Source: Propionivibrio dicarboxylicus (GTDB lineage: Bacteria; Pseudomonadota; Gammaproteobacteria; Burkholderiales; Rhodocyclaceae). Taken from it: a DNA stretch of 64,000 bases. Position numbers and translations under genes: made by a program. The stretch is taken from positions 180,841-244,840 of the forward strand of contig NZ_FNCY01000004.1 in the NCBI RefSeq assembly GCF_900099695.1, written 5' to 3'. Below are positions 8,579-17,454 of the stretch, piece by piece. Position 1 is the stretch's first letter. Every line of letters starts with the position of its first letter. The notes below the pieces were generated by a model, which worked only from the letters and a program-made list of their open reading frames with translations, made no database searches and was not told the DNA's origin.

Positions 8579-9164
8579 ACATTGCCACGTCGGCGGCTTC
8601 AGCCTGGTCGAACTGCTGGTGGCGCTCACCGTCTTCGCGCTGGCGAGCCTGATTGCCTATCGCGGCCTGAACTCAATGGCCGCGACCAAAGCGGAGCTCG
8701 ACGCGGAAATCCGCTTCTGGCGGGCGCTGGGAAACGTCTTCGAGCGCATGGAAATGGACTTTTCCCTGGCCCTGGCTCACCCTCTGCGCGAAACGCCGGA
8801 CCGGCTTGGAGCCCCTTTCCAGGGCGCCAGCGCAACGGAAGGCTTCGTCATCGACCTCGTCCGCCAGGATGGCGACCGCACGCCGGTACAGCTGCGCTAT
8901 CGTTGCCAGAACCGGACGCTGACGCTGTCGATGCGGCCAGTCAATGTGGCGCTCACGGCGGCAGCGGCAACACCGGTCGGCGGCGAGCAGACGACGGTTC
9001 TATGGCAAGGCATCGAGCGCTGCGAGGCCGCGTTTCTCGGCAGCGCAGGCGTCTGGCGGAGCGACTGGCCCGGCGGCGAAGCGCAAAGCCGGCCGCAGGG
9101 AATGCGCATCCGCCTGGCCATGCCGGGTCACGGTCAATTCGAGCGCGTCTATTACCTGCCATGA
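8556..9164 (+). CDS. gspJ: Minor pseudopilin GspJ
   Basis: GspJ is a tip pseudopilin that binds GspI and GspK. The ATG at 8556 lies within the last 23 bases of gspI and gives a 14-residue leader ending in GG before FSLVELLVALTVF, a proper prepilin cleavage site with Glu5. The protein is 202 residues, typical for GspJ. Its stop overlaps the gspK start (ATGA). No better start is visible downstream because the cleavage motif must be kept. Confidence 0.92.
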   Translation: MWRAKRTEHCHVGGFSLVELLVALTVFALASLIAYRGLNSMAATKAELDAEIRFWRALGNVFERMEMDFSLALAHPLRETPDRLGAPFQGASATEGFVIDLVRQDGDRTPVQLRYRCQNRTLTLSMRPVNVALTAAAATPVGGEQTTVLWQGIERCEAAFLGSAGVWRSDWPGGEAQSRPQGMRIRLAMPGHGQFERVYYLP

Positions 9165-10084
9165 CACGCCGGCACCTCCCCCGCAAAAATGAAAAAGGCA
9201 TTGCGCTGGTCACGGCCATTCTGATCGTGTCTTTCGTTGCCTCGCTGGCGTTCGCATTGAGCGCGCGGGAACGCCTCTGGCTTTCGCAAACGCAAAACCG
9301 ACGTCATCTGGCGACGGCGCAGAACGTGGCATGGGGCGCCGTCGACATCGCGCGACTCTCGCTGCGCGATGACATGCGCAACACCGTGGTCGATCATCTG
9401 ATGGAGACCTGGACGCTGCCGGTGCCGTCGATGAGCGTCGAACAGGGGCGTGTCGGCGGTCGCGTGATTGAGATGCAGGGACGCTTCAACCTCATGGCCG
9501 TGCAAAGCGAAGGGAAGATCAACCAAAGCGGCGTCGACGCGCTGCAGCGTCTGCTTGCCGCCAACAATTTGCCGTCGTCATGGGCAGAAAGGCTGTCACA
9601 AGCGCTGGCTGCGCAAGTCACTTCCTGGCAGAAGGCGCAAAAACTGAACAAGACCAGCGCGGCCATGACCCGGACGATGCCGGTCGCGAATCTTTGCGAA
9701 CTCGCCGTTCTCGCCGGAATCGACCCCGAACGGCTGGCGATCCTTGAGCCACGGGTGACGATCCTGCCGGAAATCACCGCCATCAATGTCAATTTCGCCG
9801 CACCGGAAGTACTGACGGCAGTCGTCCCGGGCTTGTCGTCGGTCGAGGCCGAACGCCTCGTCAGCCGACGTGCCTCGCGCTATTTCCGCTCGGGGCAGGA
9901 TTTCGTCAATGCTTTGCCGCAGAAGCTCCAACTGCAGACACCGCCTTCCCTATTTACCGTCGAGAGCCAGTACTTCCTCGTTGAAGTCGATGCCGTCTTC
10001 GGTAAAGCGCAGTTACGCCAATTTGCACTGCTGTTTCGCGAACGAAACAAAATGCCTGAAGTCGTCTGGTGGAAACGGAGCTGA
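9161..10084 (+). CDS. gspK: Atypical pseudopilin GspK
   Basis: GspK caps the pseudopilus tip. The 307-residue protein begins with a leader to KG, then IALVTAILIVSFVASLAFAL. The mature fifth residue is not Glu, which is the known GspK exception. A large alpha-domain typical of T2SSK follows, including the part with FNLMAV and the saposin-like insertion around NLCELAVLAGID. The start ATG overlaps gspJ. It is the last gsp gene; 219 bases without a recognisable gene follow. Confidence 0.93.
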   Translation: MTRRHLPRKNEKGIALVTAILIVSFVASLAFALSARERLWLSQTQNRRHLATAQNVAWGAVDIARLSLRDDMRNTVVDHLMETWTLPVPSMSVEQGRVGGRVIEMQGRFNLMAVQSEGKINQSGVDALQRLLAANNLPSSWAERLSQALAAQVTSWQKAQKLNKTSAAMTRTMPVANLCELAVLAGIDPERLAILEPRVTILPEITAINVNFAAPEVLTAVVPGLSSVEAERLVSRRASRYFRSGQDFVNALPQKLQLQTPPSLFTVESQYFLVEVDAVFGKAQLRQFALLFRERNKMPEVVWWKRS

Positions 10085-10303
10085 CACGCCTCAGCGCACG
10101 GCCTCGGCAGGTGAAGCTCCTGCAGGAAAAGCAGTTCGGTCGGGCGAGAAGCCGTCGACAGGCGCCATCACGCGAAAAAAGATGCAGATGTCTTCCGCCT
10201 GCAGCCCCCCGGCATGGAAGCCCAGGAGTGCGTGTGGCAATGGAACGATGCTCCAGCGACGGCCCGATCCCGTTCGCTCAAAGCCATGCCAATACCTTGC
10301 GCC

Positions 10304-10975
10304 TCATTCGGCCATGCCGGAAAGAGAGGCCAGCCAATCGGAGAAGGTCTCTCCCTGCAGCAAGACATGCTGTCGGATTCGCTCGGCCGCCAGATCGCCC
10401 TCGCCGGCACAGAGCGCGTCGGCGATCAGACAATGCCCATCGACCGATTTCTGAAGATGCCCGCGCATTTTCAGCAGGATCTTCCGGTAGGGCGTCAGTC
10501 GTCGCGACAGCGACCGGGTATGCTCAATGAGAACCCGGTTATGGCTGGCGAGATAAACGGCCTGGTGAAAGTTCTCGTTGGCGCGACTGTAAGACTCGGA
10601 ATCAGCGCTATCCCTCGCCGCCGCGCACTCCTCCAACGCCGCCGCGATGCGGGCGCGATCGCCGTCATTGTGGCGGCGTGCCGCCAGACGCGCGCACATC
10701 GACTCGAGGCCGGCCATGACCTCGAACATCTCATAAACCATATCGGGCGGTGTGACGGTCACGCTTGCTCCGCGTCGCGGCGTCAGGCGAATCATTCCTA
10801 ATGCATCGAGCTTGAGCAAGGCTTCCCGTATCGGCGTGCGCGAAACCCCGAAGTCCTTTGCGAGCGAGATTTCATCCAGGCGGGCGCCTGGATGAAATAC
10901 GCCCGTAATGATGTTTTCCTCGATCGCATCGGCAATCCGACCGGCGACCGAATCACACTGCCGCTTGCAATCCAT
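10304..10975 (-). CDS. GntR-family (FadR/FCD) transcriptional regulator
   Basis: This is a DNA-binding regulator of 223 residues. An N-terminal winged helix (about residues 8-75) has the GntR signature with SRTPIREALLKLDALGMI. A helical FCD ligand domain (about 85-215) follows; FCD proteins often bind small carboxylates through His/Asp-coordinated metal, and residues such as N..FH and H are present. No catabolic operon lies next to it, so its ligand and targets are unknown. It faces gspK tail to tail. The start ATG at 10975 agrees with the family N-terminus. Confidence 0.9.
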   Translation of the reverse strand: MDCKRQCDSVAGRIADAIEENIITGVFHPGARLDEISLAKDFGVSRTPIREALLKLDALGMIRLTPRRGASVTVTPPDMVYEMFEVMAGLESMCARLAARRHNDGDRARIAAALEECAAARDSADSESYSRANENFHQAVYLASHNRVLIEHTRSLSRRLTPYRKILLKMRGHLQKSVDGHCLIADALCAGEGDLAAERIRQHVLLQGETFSDWLASLSGMAE

Positions 10976-10984
10976 GACCGGCGC

Positions 10985-11386
10985 TCAGGCTTGCAGCATT
11001 GCCGCATGCTTTGAGCGCAAGGGCGTGCTCTTGAACCACACACGCGCGGTCTCGCTCGAATCCACCAGTTTGATCGGATAGTGAAAAGATCCGAGCACGG
11101 GGGAAACTTCGGCTTGCAACATCGTCTCGGGTTTCGCCGTGACCACCGCCACGCGAAGTTGCGGATTGGTCATCGTCGCGATCCGTACGCACGAGGCGAT
11201 TTCTTCGAGAATCTGCGGAAAAACGGCGTTGCTCTCGCAACGATTGAAGTCCGCGATCAAATCGGTCACTTCGTCATTGCATATGTATTTGTCTTGCTGC
11301 AGGAGCGACAAACGGACTTCGCTTGGCGAACTGTTGCCGCTGTAACGCAACACGAGTTCGCAGCCCTGGATGCTATGTTCGACCAT
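10985..11386 (-). CDS. Hypothetical 133-residue protein
   Basis: I do not recognise this family. The ATG at 11386 is chosen over in-frame upstream starts because GGGAGGAA stands directly ahead of it and the longer N-terminus is Arg/Pro-rich shadow-like sequence. The protein appears soluble and alpha/beta, with no signal or membrane segment. Alternating strands and helices, including LRVAVVTAKPETM and a Trp-containing C-terminus, are vaguely like SpoIIAA/STAS-type small domains, but that is only a resemblance. It ends ten bases before gntR begins and may be co-transcribed with the small membrane peptide gene upstream. Confidence 0.7.
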   Translation of the reverse strand: MVEHSIQGCELVLRYSGNSSPSEVRLSLLQQDKYICNDEVTDLIADFNRCESNAVFPQILEEIASCVRIATMTNPQLRVAVVTAKPETMLQAEVSPVLGSFHYPIKLVDSSETARVWFKSTPLRSKHAAMLQA

Positions 11387-11430
11387 GTATTCCTCCCTCG
11401 ATAGCCGGCGCGAGTTGAGAACCGGCGTTG

Positions 11431-11595
11431 CTACTGCGCCATTTGAACGGAGAGTTCGCCTTCGAACGCGTTGTCTGCGGGGGTCATCTCCGGCAGACCA
11501 AATTTTCTCCGCGCAAGACGAATGCGGAAGAATCCGGCGACATTGATGCAGGCGACAAGGAGGAACAGCGCGGCAAAACCAGTGGCGAAACTCAA
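11431..11595 (-). CDS. Small single-pass membrane protein (TTG start)
   Basis: A 54-residue protein begins with TTG at 11595, six bases or so after GGAGGTG, one of the strongest ribosome sites in this region. It has one hydrophobic segment (about residues 4-22, FATGFAALFLLVACINVAGFF) followed by a positively charged stretch and an acidic tail. It lies 44 bases upstream of the 133-residue gene in the same direction. Function is unknown. The TTG start is inferred from the ribosome site. Confidence 0.55.
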   Translation of the reverse strand: MSFATGFAALFLLVACINVAGFFRIRLARRKFGLPEMTPADNAFEGELSVQMAQ

Positions 11596-11803
11596 TTGAC
11601 ACCTCCACACAAAGCAACTTTCGTAGCGAGTATCCGATAGGAATACCCCGGGGAAAGAATCTCCTCCACCCCGACCGGCGGCGTTCTTGCCCGTATGACA
11701 TCTGGCAAAGGTCAATCGAGCAGAAGCCGTGTACGTCAGGATTGAGTCAATTCGTGCGCGAATGGTAGAGGAGGTGGTGACGGATGAATATAGAACAGAT
11801 GTT

Positions 11804-12793
11804 CTATGCCACGGGCGCTTGCAGCAGCCGGATCTCGGCCGAAAAAGACTGCGCCAGCGCTGCCTTGTTCGCGATGCCGAGCTTCAGATAAATGCTGTGC
11901 AACTGATTTCTCACGGTCGCCGGAGAAATTCCGATTTCCCTGGCAATCTCCTTGTAACTCAGCCCCTTGGCGGCGAGCGATGCAACCCGCGTTTCGGCCT
12001 GGGTCAGACCGTTGCGCCGGGGATGCAGCGTCAACTGGATGAAGAGGAAACGGTCGTGAACGGTGCAGGTCGCGTTGAATGTCCTGCCAAGATATTGCCT
12101 GCTACTGCTGCGCCGAAGCGCCTCCATGAACAAGGCCGGGAGAATCGGCGGAATCCAGTTGCCCCATTCCGCCGCGAGCACCGCGATCGTCGGCGCGTCG
12201 GCGAACTGGAGGCTGCCATCGAAGCCACTGAGCAGGCTGATTCTTTGCAATTGGGGCTCGTCATGTTTCAGATGGATTCTCTGATTGATGGCCCGCGCTT
12301 TGAAAAGATGAGGAATGATCAGTTCGGAAAGCTTCTTGTCGGTGGCGTCATACGCGTCTTTCGGACGGGCGCGCCATAAGGAAATGGTATCCAGATTGAA
12401 TTTTGAGATTCCCTCGTCAATCAGTGTCAGGCCATGAGCCACGTTGAATTTCCTGCAGTACGCAAGCATGTCGGGCTTGTGCCGGTTATCAACCTGGCTG
12501 TCGGCAATAATGCTGCGCCCCTTGTGGCGCAAGGCCATGACACCGAGCCCGTCTTCGCTTTTCAGATGCTGACGCTCGGTCAGCTTTTCGATGGGCTGGT
12601 TATGCAGGTGGATGGATTGAACCTTGATGCCGTTTTCGGGTGCATAGACGATTCCCAGAACGGCGGCGGAATCGAAGCCCACCAGGCGTTTCATCAAGCC
12701 GAGCGCTTGCGAATCGAATTCGGTCAGACTGCACTCGTGCGCGGAACCATAAATATCGAGGACGACTTTGCTGAATTGTTCCATCACATTCAC
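11804..12793 (-). CDS. LuxR-type transcriptional regulator, paralogue A
   Basis: This is a 329-residue regulator with a LuxR-type helix-turn-helix at about residues 262-318 (LTQAETRVASLAAKGLSYKEIA, then SPATVRNQLHSIYLKLGI). The N-terminal 240 residues match no domain I can name, and have no receiver aspartate pattern. It closely resembles the protein encoded at 14596-15576; both share blocks such as ISLWRARPKDAYDA. The gene is divergent from an outer-membrane protein gene, so that gene is a likely target. GAAGAG precedes the ATG at 12793; an alternative ATG at 12784 matches the paralogue's start. Confidence 0.88.
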   Translation of the reverse strand: MNVMEQFSKVVLDIYGSAHECSLTEFDSQALGLMKRLVGFDSAAVLGIVYAPENGIKVQSIHLHNQPIEKLTERQHLKSEDGLGVMALRHKGRSIIADSQVDNRHKPDMLAYCRKFNVAHGLTLIDEGISKFNLDTISLWRARPKDAYDATDKKLSELIIPHLFKARAINQRIHLKHDEPQLQRISLLSGFDGSLQFADAPTIAVLAAEWGNWIPPILPALFMEALRRSSSRQYLGRTFNATCTVHDRFLFIQLTLHPRRNGLTQAETRVASLAAKGLSYKEIAREIGISPATVRNQLHSIYLKLGIANKAALAQSFSAEIRLLQAPVA

Positions 12794-12991
12794 CAGCTCT
12801 TCTGATCAACAACTCATAGCGCTTGCAATCGAAAAACAAGCAAGCCAGACAGCATGACCCTTGATTACCGACATTCCTTTTTGCATGCAAAAATGATTAT
12901 GCAGGATATTTAAAAACAACAGTTTACTCTTATATTCAATATCGATACCATACCGCCGGCATTTTATAAAAACACTAGGGGAAAGTTCTTC

Positions 12992-13855
12992 ATGTTTGTC
13001 TATTTTGTTGGCATCGTGTCGTGCCTGCTGTCTACGCTTGCGCTCGCTAGCGATGCCCGCTCTTATGTACAGATGCCCGTTTCGACCAGTCTTGCCGAAT
13101 TCCGGGTGGCGCAGAGCCAGACCATCGCGCCGGGACAACCCCGTGATGTGAAGACGGACAACCAGACCGATTCGATCAAACTCACGCACTATTTCGATCT
13201 GCTCGGGACGCTCGGGGCGCTACAGGTGACGACGCCCTATACCCGACTGAACCGGCACAGCGTTACGGACACAACGGCAAGCGGCATGTCGGACAGCAGC
13301 ATCGTCCTCGGCGTCGGGCTTTATAACATGCCGGCCTTATCCCGCGAGGCGTTCCAGAAGTTCGACAAGAACGGGTTTTCAGCCGCCGGCGCCGTGACTT
13401 TCTACGGCAATACAGGCACTTATGACAAAACAAAAGCCTTGAACACCGGATCGAACCGAAGCGCGCAAAAAGTCGAAATCCAGACGGCATGGCGAAGCGA
13501 TGCCCTGCTTCTCGAAGCCATTGCCGGCGGCACCCAGTACGGCAGGAACGCGGAATACCTGACCAACAATACGCTCGAACAAAAGACGCTGTATCACGCG
13601 GAAACTCATTTCAGCTACAACGTCAGCTCCAAGCTCTGGGCGAGTCTTGATACCTTCTTCGTCAATGGCGGCGAAGCCGTGCTGAACAATCGCAGCATGA
13701 ACAATTCGCAACGCTCCTTTTCCAGCGGTTTCGTTACCGGTTACATGCTCGCGAACAATCAGCTGGTCAAGCTGATTTACCAAAACAACGTCAACAGCTC
13801 GAAGGTATCGACCCGGTTACAGGGCTTGGCATTGTCCTATACCTATGCATTTTGA
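12992..13855 (+). CDS. Outer-membrane beta-barrel transporter of the MetA phenol-degradation type
   Basis: The 287-residue protein has a Sec signal peptide (about residues 1-19, ending ALA/SD) and a pattern of amphipathic strands ending in a C-terminal Phe, the usual barrel assembly signal. It resembles the PF13557 'phenol MetA degradation' transporter family, whose members are thought to be channels for aromatic compounds. Its place between two paralogous LuxR regulators, divergent from one, suggests inducible expression. The actual solute is not shown by the sequence. Confidence 0.75.
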   Translation: MFVYFVGIVSCLLSTLALASDARSYVQMPVSTSLAEFRVAQSQTIAPGQPRDVKTDNQTDSIKLTHYFDLLGTLGALQVTTPYTRLNRHSVTDTTASGMSDSSIVLGVGLYNMPALSREAFQKFDKNGFSAAGAVTFYGNTGTYDKTKALNTGSNRSAQKVEIQTAWRSDALLLEAIAGGTQYGRNAEYLTNNTLEQKTLYHAETHFSYNVSSKLWASLDTFFVNGGEAVLNNRSMNNSQRSFSSGFVTGYMLANNQLVKLIYQNNVNSSKVSTRLQGLALSYTYAF

Positions 13856-13909
13856 TAATTCCCGCTTGTCGAGACACTAGCGCCTCGTTTTTTCCGCAGG
13901 GTGGAATTT

Positions 13910-14461
13910 ATGGTGACTGCATCGCTCCCCTCGATCGTCGGCTTGACGGCGCTGCTGATCGGATTTATCGCCGTCGGACTCAAGTCGGACGTTCGCCTCC
14001 GGCTGGTTTCCGCGCTGGCATGTTTCATCTGGTCGATCCATTTCTGCATGATTCCCGGCGCAGCGACGGCTGCCGTCCTCTATGTGGTCATGGGGCTGAG
14101 ATACTTGTGCGCCACCTGGCTCCTGAGCAAACCCCTGAAAACCAAGCTGATCTGCCTCTGCATCTTTGAGTTGAGCTTTCTGATCGGCCTGTATTACACC
14201 TGGACGGGCTTGCCATCGTTCCTTTCCTGGTTGGCGACGGCGCTACTCACCTACTGCGCCTTCTTCCTGACCGGCTATCGCTTGCGCAAATGGCTCTATC
14301 CGATCGGCGGGATATGGCTGATCCACTCGGCGCTGGTTGGCAGTTGGCCGCATATGGCGGCCAGCATGATCCAGCTGACGATCAATCATTTCGTTGCAAG
14401 GAAGCTGCGGAAGGAATCAGCCCTGGATCAGGAAGGCATGGCATTCGACCGCGCGCAATGA
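13910..14461 (+). CDS. YgjV-like inner-membrane protein
   Basis: The protein has about 183 residues and six hydrophobic helices spread over its length, with a short charged C-terminal tail, which fits the Imp-YgjV family of unknown function. The ATG at 13910 is preferred because GGGTGGA lies just upstream; a GTG at 13901 would add three residues. It follows the barrel gene by 54 bases in the same direction, so the two probably form one unit, followed by the second LuxR gene. Confidence 0.68.
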   Translation: MVTASLPSIVGLTALLIGFIAVGLKSDVRLRLVSALACFIWSIHFCMIPGAATAAVLYVVMGLRYLCATWLLSKPLKTKLICLCIFELSFLIGLYYTWTGLPSFLSWLATALLTYCAFFLTGYRLRKWLYPIGGIWLIHSALVGSWPHMAASMIQLTINHFVARKLRKESALDQEGMAFDRAQ

Positions 14462-14595
14462 CGATGAGATTTTCGTCATCCATTTCCAGGACCGGCGTGG
14501 CTACGGGCCAGGACGTGGAATTGCCCCATTCCTCGCGGACTGAATGACTGTCCTGAGCGCTTGACCCTCGAGAACCTGCGATAGAGAGAAGCATC

Positions 14596-15576
14596 ATGGA
14601 ACAATTCAGCCGATTGGTCCTGGAATTGTACGGAGCAGCCCATGAGTGCACTCTGACCGAATTCGATTCCCACGCGCTGAAACTGACAAAAGAGTATATC
14701 GGCTTCGATTCCGCGGCAATCATGGGGATTGTTTACTCACCCGAACACGGCGTTCGCGTGCAATCCATTCATTTGCATAATCAGCCGATCGACAAGCTGC
14801 TTGAACGGAACAATCTCCGAAGCGAAGACGGTCTCTTTCTCAAAGCCGCCAGGAACAAGGGAAGCAGCATCATTGCCGACGCGCGGTTCGACAACAGAAA
14901 CAAGCCGGACATGCGTCAGTACTGCAAGAAGTTCGAAGTTGCCCACGGCCTCACGCTGGTCGACAATGGCATCACACGATTCAATCTCGACACCATCTCC
15001 TTGTGGCGAGCCCGCCCGAAGGATGCGTATGATGCGAAGGACAAGAAATCGTCGGAGTTGATTCTTCCTCACTTCTTCAAAGCCAGGGCAATCAATCAAA
15101 AGATAAACATCGATAACGCCAAGGCGACATCCCGGCAAATCAGTTTGCTGGCGGGATTCGACGGATGTCTGCAATTCCTCGACGAAGCGACGATTGAAGT
15201 CCTGACGGGCGAATGGGAAAACTGGGGGCCGCCCATTCTTCCCGCCTCATTCATGGGCACGCTGCGCCGCCATGGCACAAGACAATATCTTGGGAAGACG
15301 TTCGTCGCACACTGCACGGTTCATGAGCGATATCTTGTCATCCTGCTGACGCTGCGCCGCCGCTGCCAGGACCTGACCGAAGCCGAAAGCAATGTCGCGC
15401 AGCTCGCCGTGCGAGGCTTGAGTTACAAGGAGATCGCCAAAGAACTCGGGAGATCGCCCGCCACCGTCCGCAATCAGCTGCACAGCGCCTACCTGAAACG
15501 CGGCGTCTCGAACAAGCTCGCTTTGGCACACTCCCTGTCCGATCAATTCAGGAAGCTGCACGCGGCGGACGGATAG
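14596..15576 (+). CDS. LuxR-type transcriptional regulator, paralogue B
   Basis: The 326-residue regulator has a C-terminal LuxR helix-turn-helix (LTEAESNVAQLAVRGLSYKEIA, then SPATVRNQLHSAYLKRGV) and an N-terminal domain of unknown type. More than half of its residues match paralogue A by eye across the whole length, including the sensor part, so the pair arose by duplication. It lies 134 bases after the YgjV-like gene in the same direction. The ligand is unknown. A weak hairpin (CTCCC/GGGAG at about 15581-15595) follows it. Confidence 0.88.
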   Translation: MEQFSRLVLELYGAAHECTLTEFDSHALKLTKEYIGFDSAAIMGIVYSPEHGVRVQSIHLHNQPIDKLLERNNLRSEDGLFLKAARNKGSSIIADARFDNRNKPDMRQYCKKFEVAHGLTLVDNGITRFNLDTISLWRARPKDAYDAKDKKSSELILPHFFKARAINQKINIDNAKATSRQISLLAGFDGCLQFLDEATIEVLTGEWENWGPPILPASFMGTLRRHGTRQYLGKTFVAHCTVHERYLVILLTLRRRCQDLTEAESNVAQLAVRGLSYKEIAKELGRSPATVRNQLHSAYLKRGVSNKLALAHSLSDQFRKLHAADG

Positions 15577-15713
15577 CCGCTCCCTTTAGGGGAGGGACAA
15601 CTGGGCCGCAGCGCACGCAACTGACTGCGTCTCGCACCTGAATCTTGGTTGAAGTCATTCAGCGGTCGCGTTCGGAGGGGGGCGCCAAGCCATCTGCAGC
15701 CCTCGCCAAGCAA

Positions 15714-16142
15714 TTATTGGCTGTCTCGTCGCCGATGACGACAAGCCGGGCTCAAAGGGGTCTGCACTGCGCCCGGGGGAAGTCCTTCAAGAGATTTCTC
15801 GGGTCGTTCGTTGTTGCATTCCTGGCGCCACACTTCGATGGTTGTCTTTGCTTGGCCCAAGCAGACAAACCAATGCTCATTCAAGCATTCGTCGCGTAGG
15901 CGTCCGTTGAACGATTCAATGTAAGCATTCTGATTCGGTTTGCCGGGTTGTATTTGTCGCTTTGCACACCACGCTGATGTGCCCAGTTCAGCATGGCACG
16001 GCCGCAGAATTCCTTGCCGTTGTCTGTCCGAATCACGCGGAGCAACCCCCTTTCGAACCAGAGCCGGTCCAATATCCGAGTCAGCGATTCGCCGCCAATC
16101 GCTCGTTCCCGAACGACGGAACCGCCTCGTGCGCGGCGTCAT
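15714..16142 (-). pseudogene. IS3-family transposase OrfB fragment, frameshifted
   Basis: Reading minus, one frame holds the catalytic-core pieces WFERG and IRTDNGKEF up to about 15950; the match then continues in another frame as QPGKPNQNAYIESFNGRLRDE and on to the C-terminal part. A single frameshift therefore breaks an rve-type integrase core. The 5' half of OrfB and inverted terminal repeats are not recognisable. It is a dead remnant. Confidence 0.75.
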
Positions 16143-16255
16143 CCGTCTATGGGATTGGACTCTAATTCCGGCTGCTACTCAATTACGGGGAGACTGAATC
16201 GCCCTGAAATCTGTGAACACCCTTACGCCTTGAACTCGAGGCACAAGGAAGTGTT

Positions 16256-16450
16256 ATGAGCAGCAAGCGCTGCACGGACGAATTCAAGGTCGAGGCGATC
16301 GAACAGATAACGGAAGATGAACATCCCGTCGCAGAAGTAGCGGGACGGCAGGACGCCGCCCTGCATCGCTTGTATCAATGGCCGAAGGAGTATGATCAGC
16401 CGGCCGAAGCGGGACAGCACCAGAATTACGACCAATTCGTAAAGATGGAA
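16256..16450 (+). pseudogene. IS3-family OrfA-like fragment
   Basis: The first 45 residues (SSKRCTDEFKVEAIEQIT, then PVAEVAGR and LYQW) resemble the helix-turn-helix start of IS3-family OrfA. The similarity fades after about residue 60, and the open frame then runs on into non-homologous sequence. It points opposite to the OrfB fragment, so the two pieces either come from different elements or were separated by an inversion. Confidence 0.55.
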
Positions 16451-16464
16451 CGGGCTTTGCAGCC

Positions 16465-17220
16465 TCATTTACCCCCGAGATGGTCTGTAATGGCGTTGAA
16501 CCATTTGCGAAGGCAGTCGGCATTGTGGAAATACAACTCAATTTGGCCAGGAGTGATGCTTTCCTCGACACTGAAGCTGGGACGCCCCATGTTTTCGTGA
16601 TCGTGCCACCGGAAATTCATGAATCCGCACAGTCCGTCGTCCAGACAGGCGTCGTTCCTGATCCTAAGCAAAGCACCCGCATTGAGAACCAAGTGTGGAT
16701 GGCCGATCTTTCGATCGCATCCGGGACAGAGGAGCATCTTCTCTGCCCGACGACGTCGCGTTAGCTGACGCTCGTGCTCGCTAAGCAGCGCCAGACAACT
16801 CTCGGCTTCAATCTCCTGCCGATCCGAAGCTCGGCAAGCGGGCACATCGGCATCGACCTCGGACGATGCTGTTTCGCTATCGCCCGGCAACGATTCGATG
16901 ATTGATTTCTGATCGGTCATTTTTTTCCTGACGAACGCGACAAACGCGCCCATTTGAATGAAAACGTCGTCGATCCTAGTCGATTTAAAGCGGCGATAGA
17001 ACCAGGTTCTCTCTTCTTCGCCGTTTTTTCCAACCCGGCTGCCAGCAATCCTCTCCTTCTCACGAAACCAAGCCAACAAGCCCCTGATCGCAGGAGATTT
17101 AGCGTAGTCCGTTCCAATGGTGACGTGGCCCCTCACGGGTTGCGCAGCAGGCATTATTGGCGCCTTGGGGAGGCCCGCCTCTTCTTCGCCGTGTGTAGCA
17201 TTGCCGTGTGACAGTTTCAT
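16465..17220 (-). CDS. Hypothetical 251-residue protein with a CxxC motif
   Basis: I do not recognise the family. The N-terminal 110 residues are basic and contain TWFYRRFKSTRIDD. The middle is acidic and low in complexity. The C-terminal part has CPGC and GRPSFSVEE, followed by RWHDHENMG-type His-rich sequence, which could bind a metal. No signal or membrane segment is visible. It lies between transposase remnants and a degenerate tRNA end, and its ATG is eight bases after a terminator-like hairpin with a U-run; AAGG sits in the hairpin arm. It is probably cargo of a decayed mobile element. Confidence 0.55.
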   Translation of the reverse strand: MKLSHGNATHGEEEAGLPKAPIMPAAQPVRGHVTIGTDYAKSPAIRGLLAWFREKERIAGSRVGKNGEEERTWFYRRFKSTRIDDVFIQMGAFVAFVRKKMTDQKSIIESLPGDSETASSEVDADVPACRASDRQEIEAESCLALLSEHERQLTRRRRAEKMLLCPGCDRKIGHPHLVLNAGALLRIRNDACLDDGLCGFMNFRWHDHENMGRPSFSVEESITPGQIELYFHNADCLRKWFNAITDHLGGK

Positions 17221-17227
17221 AGCAAAA

Positions 17228-17262
17228 ACGCCTTGCAGCGTCGTAATGACAGTGCAAGGCGT
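17228..17262 (-). terminator. Rho-independent terminator-like hairpin
   Basis: On the minus strand ACGCCTTGCA and TGCAAGGCGT form a perfect 10-bp stem with a 15-base loop, followed by TTTTT. It sits right after a tRNA 3'-end-like sequence (17270-17293) and right before the ATG at 17220, the arrangement expected for a former tRNA gene and its terminator. Confidence 0.65.
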
Positions 17263-17269
17263 CTGCTTG

Positions 17270-17293
17270 TTGTTGGCAGAGTGGACAGGGCTC
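17270..17293 (-). other. Degenerate tRNA 3'-end-like sequence
   Basis: This stretch matches 21 of 24 bases of 32011-32034, the acceptor 3' end, CCA and four flanking bases of the tRNA-Asp remnant at the prophage border. The T-arm and the rest of the tRNA are not recognisable. It may be an old attachment scar. Confidence 0.4.
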
Positions 17294-17454
17294 CGTAGTT
17301 AAAATTTGTAACGCTTTATATTCATAATATTATGACAGCATATCTTTTCTTGTGTGTAACACCCGTGTGGGCATCAATTTTTCTATTTCAAATAGGCTAG
17401 AAACCTAAGCAACCGCCGGTTGCGTGTGCCGACCGGAACCTTTCTCTGACTCAC

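Noticed and set aside
8582..9160. An upstream extension of gspK giving a 500-residue protein
   Set aside because: The extension is the alternate frame of gspJ; the pseudopilin leader fixes the start at 9161.
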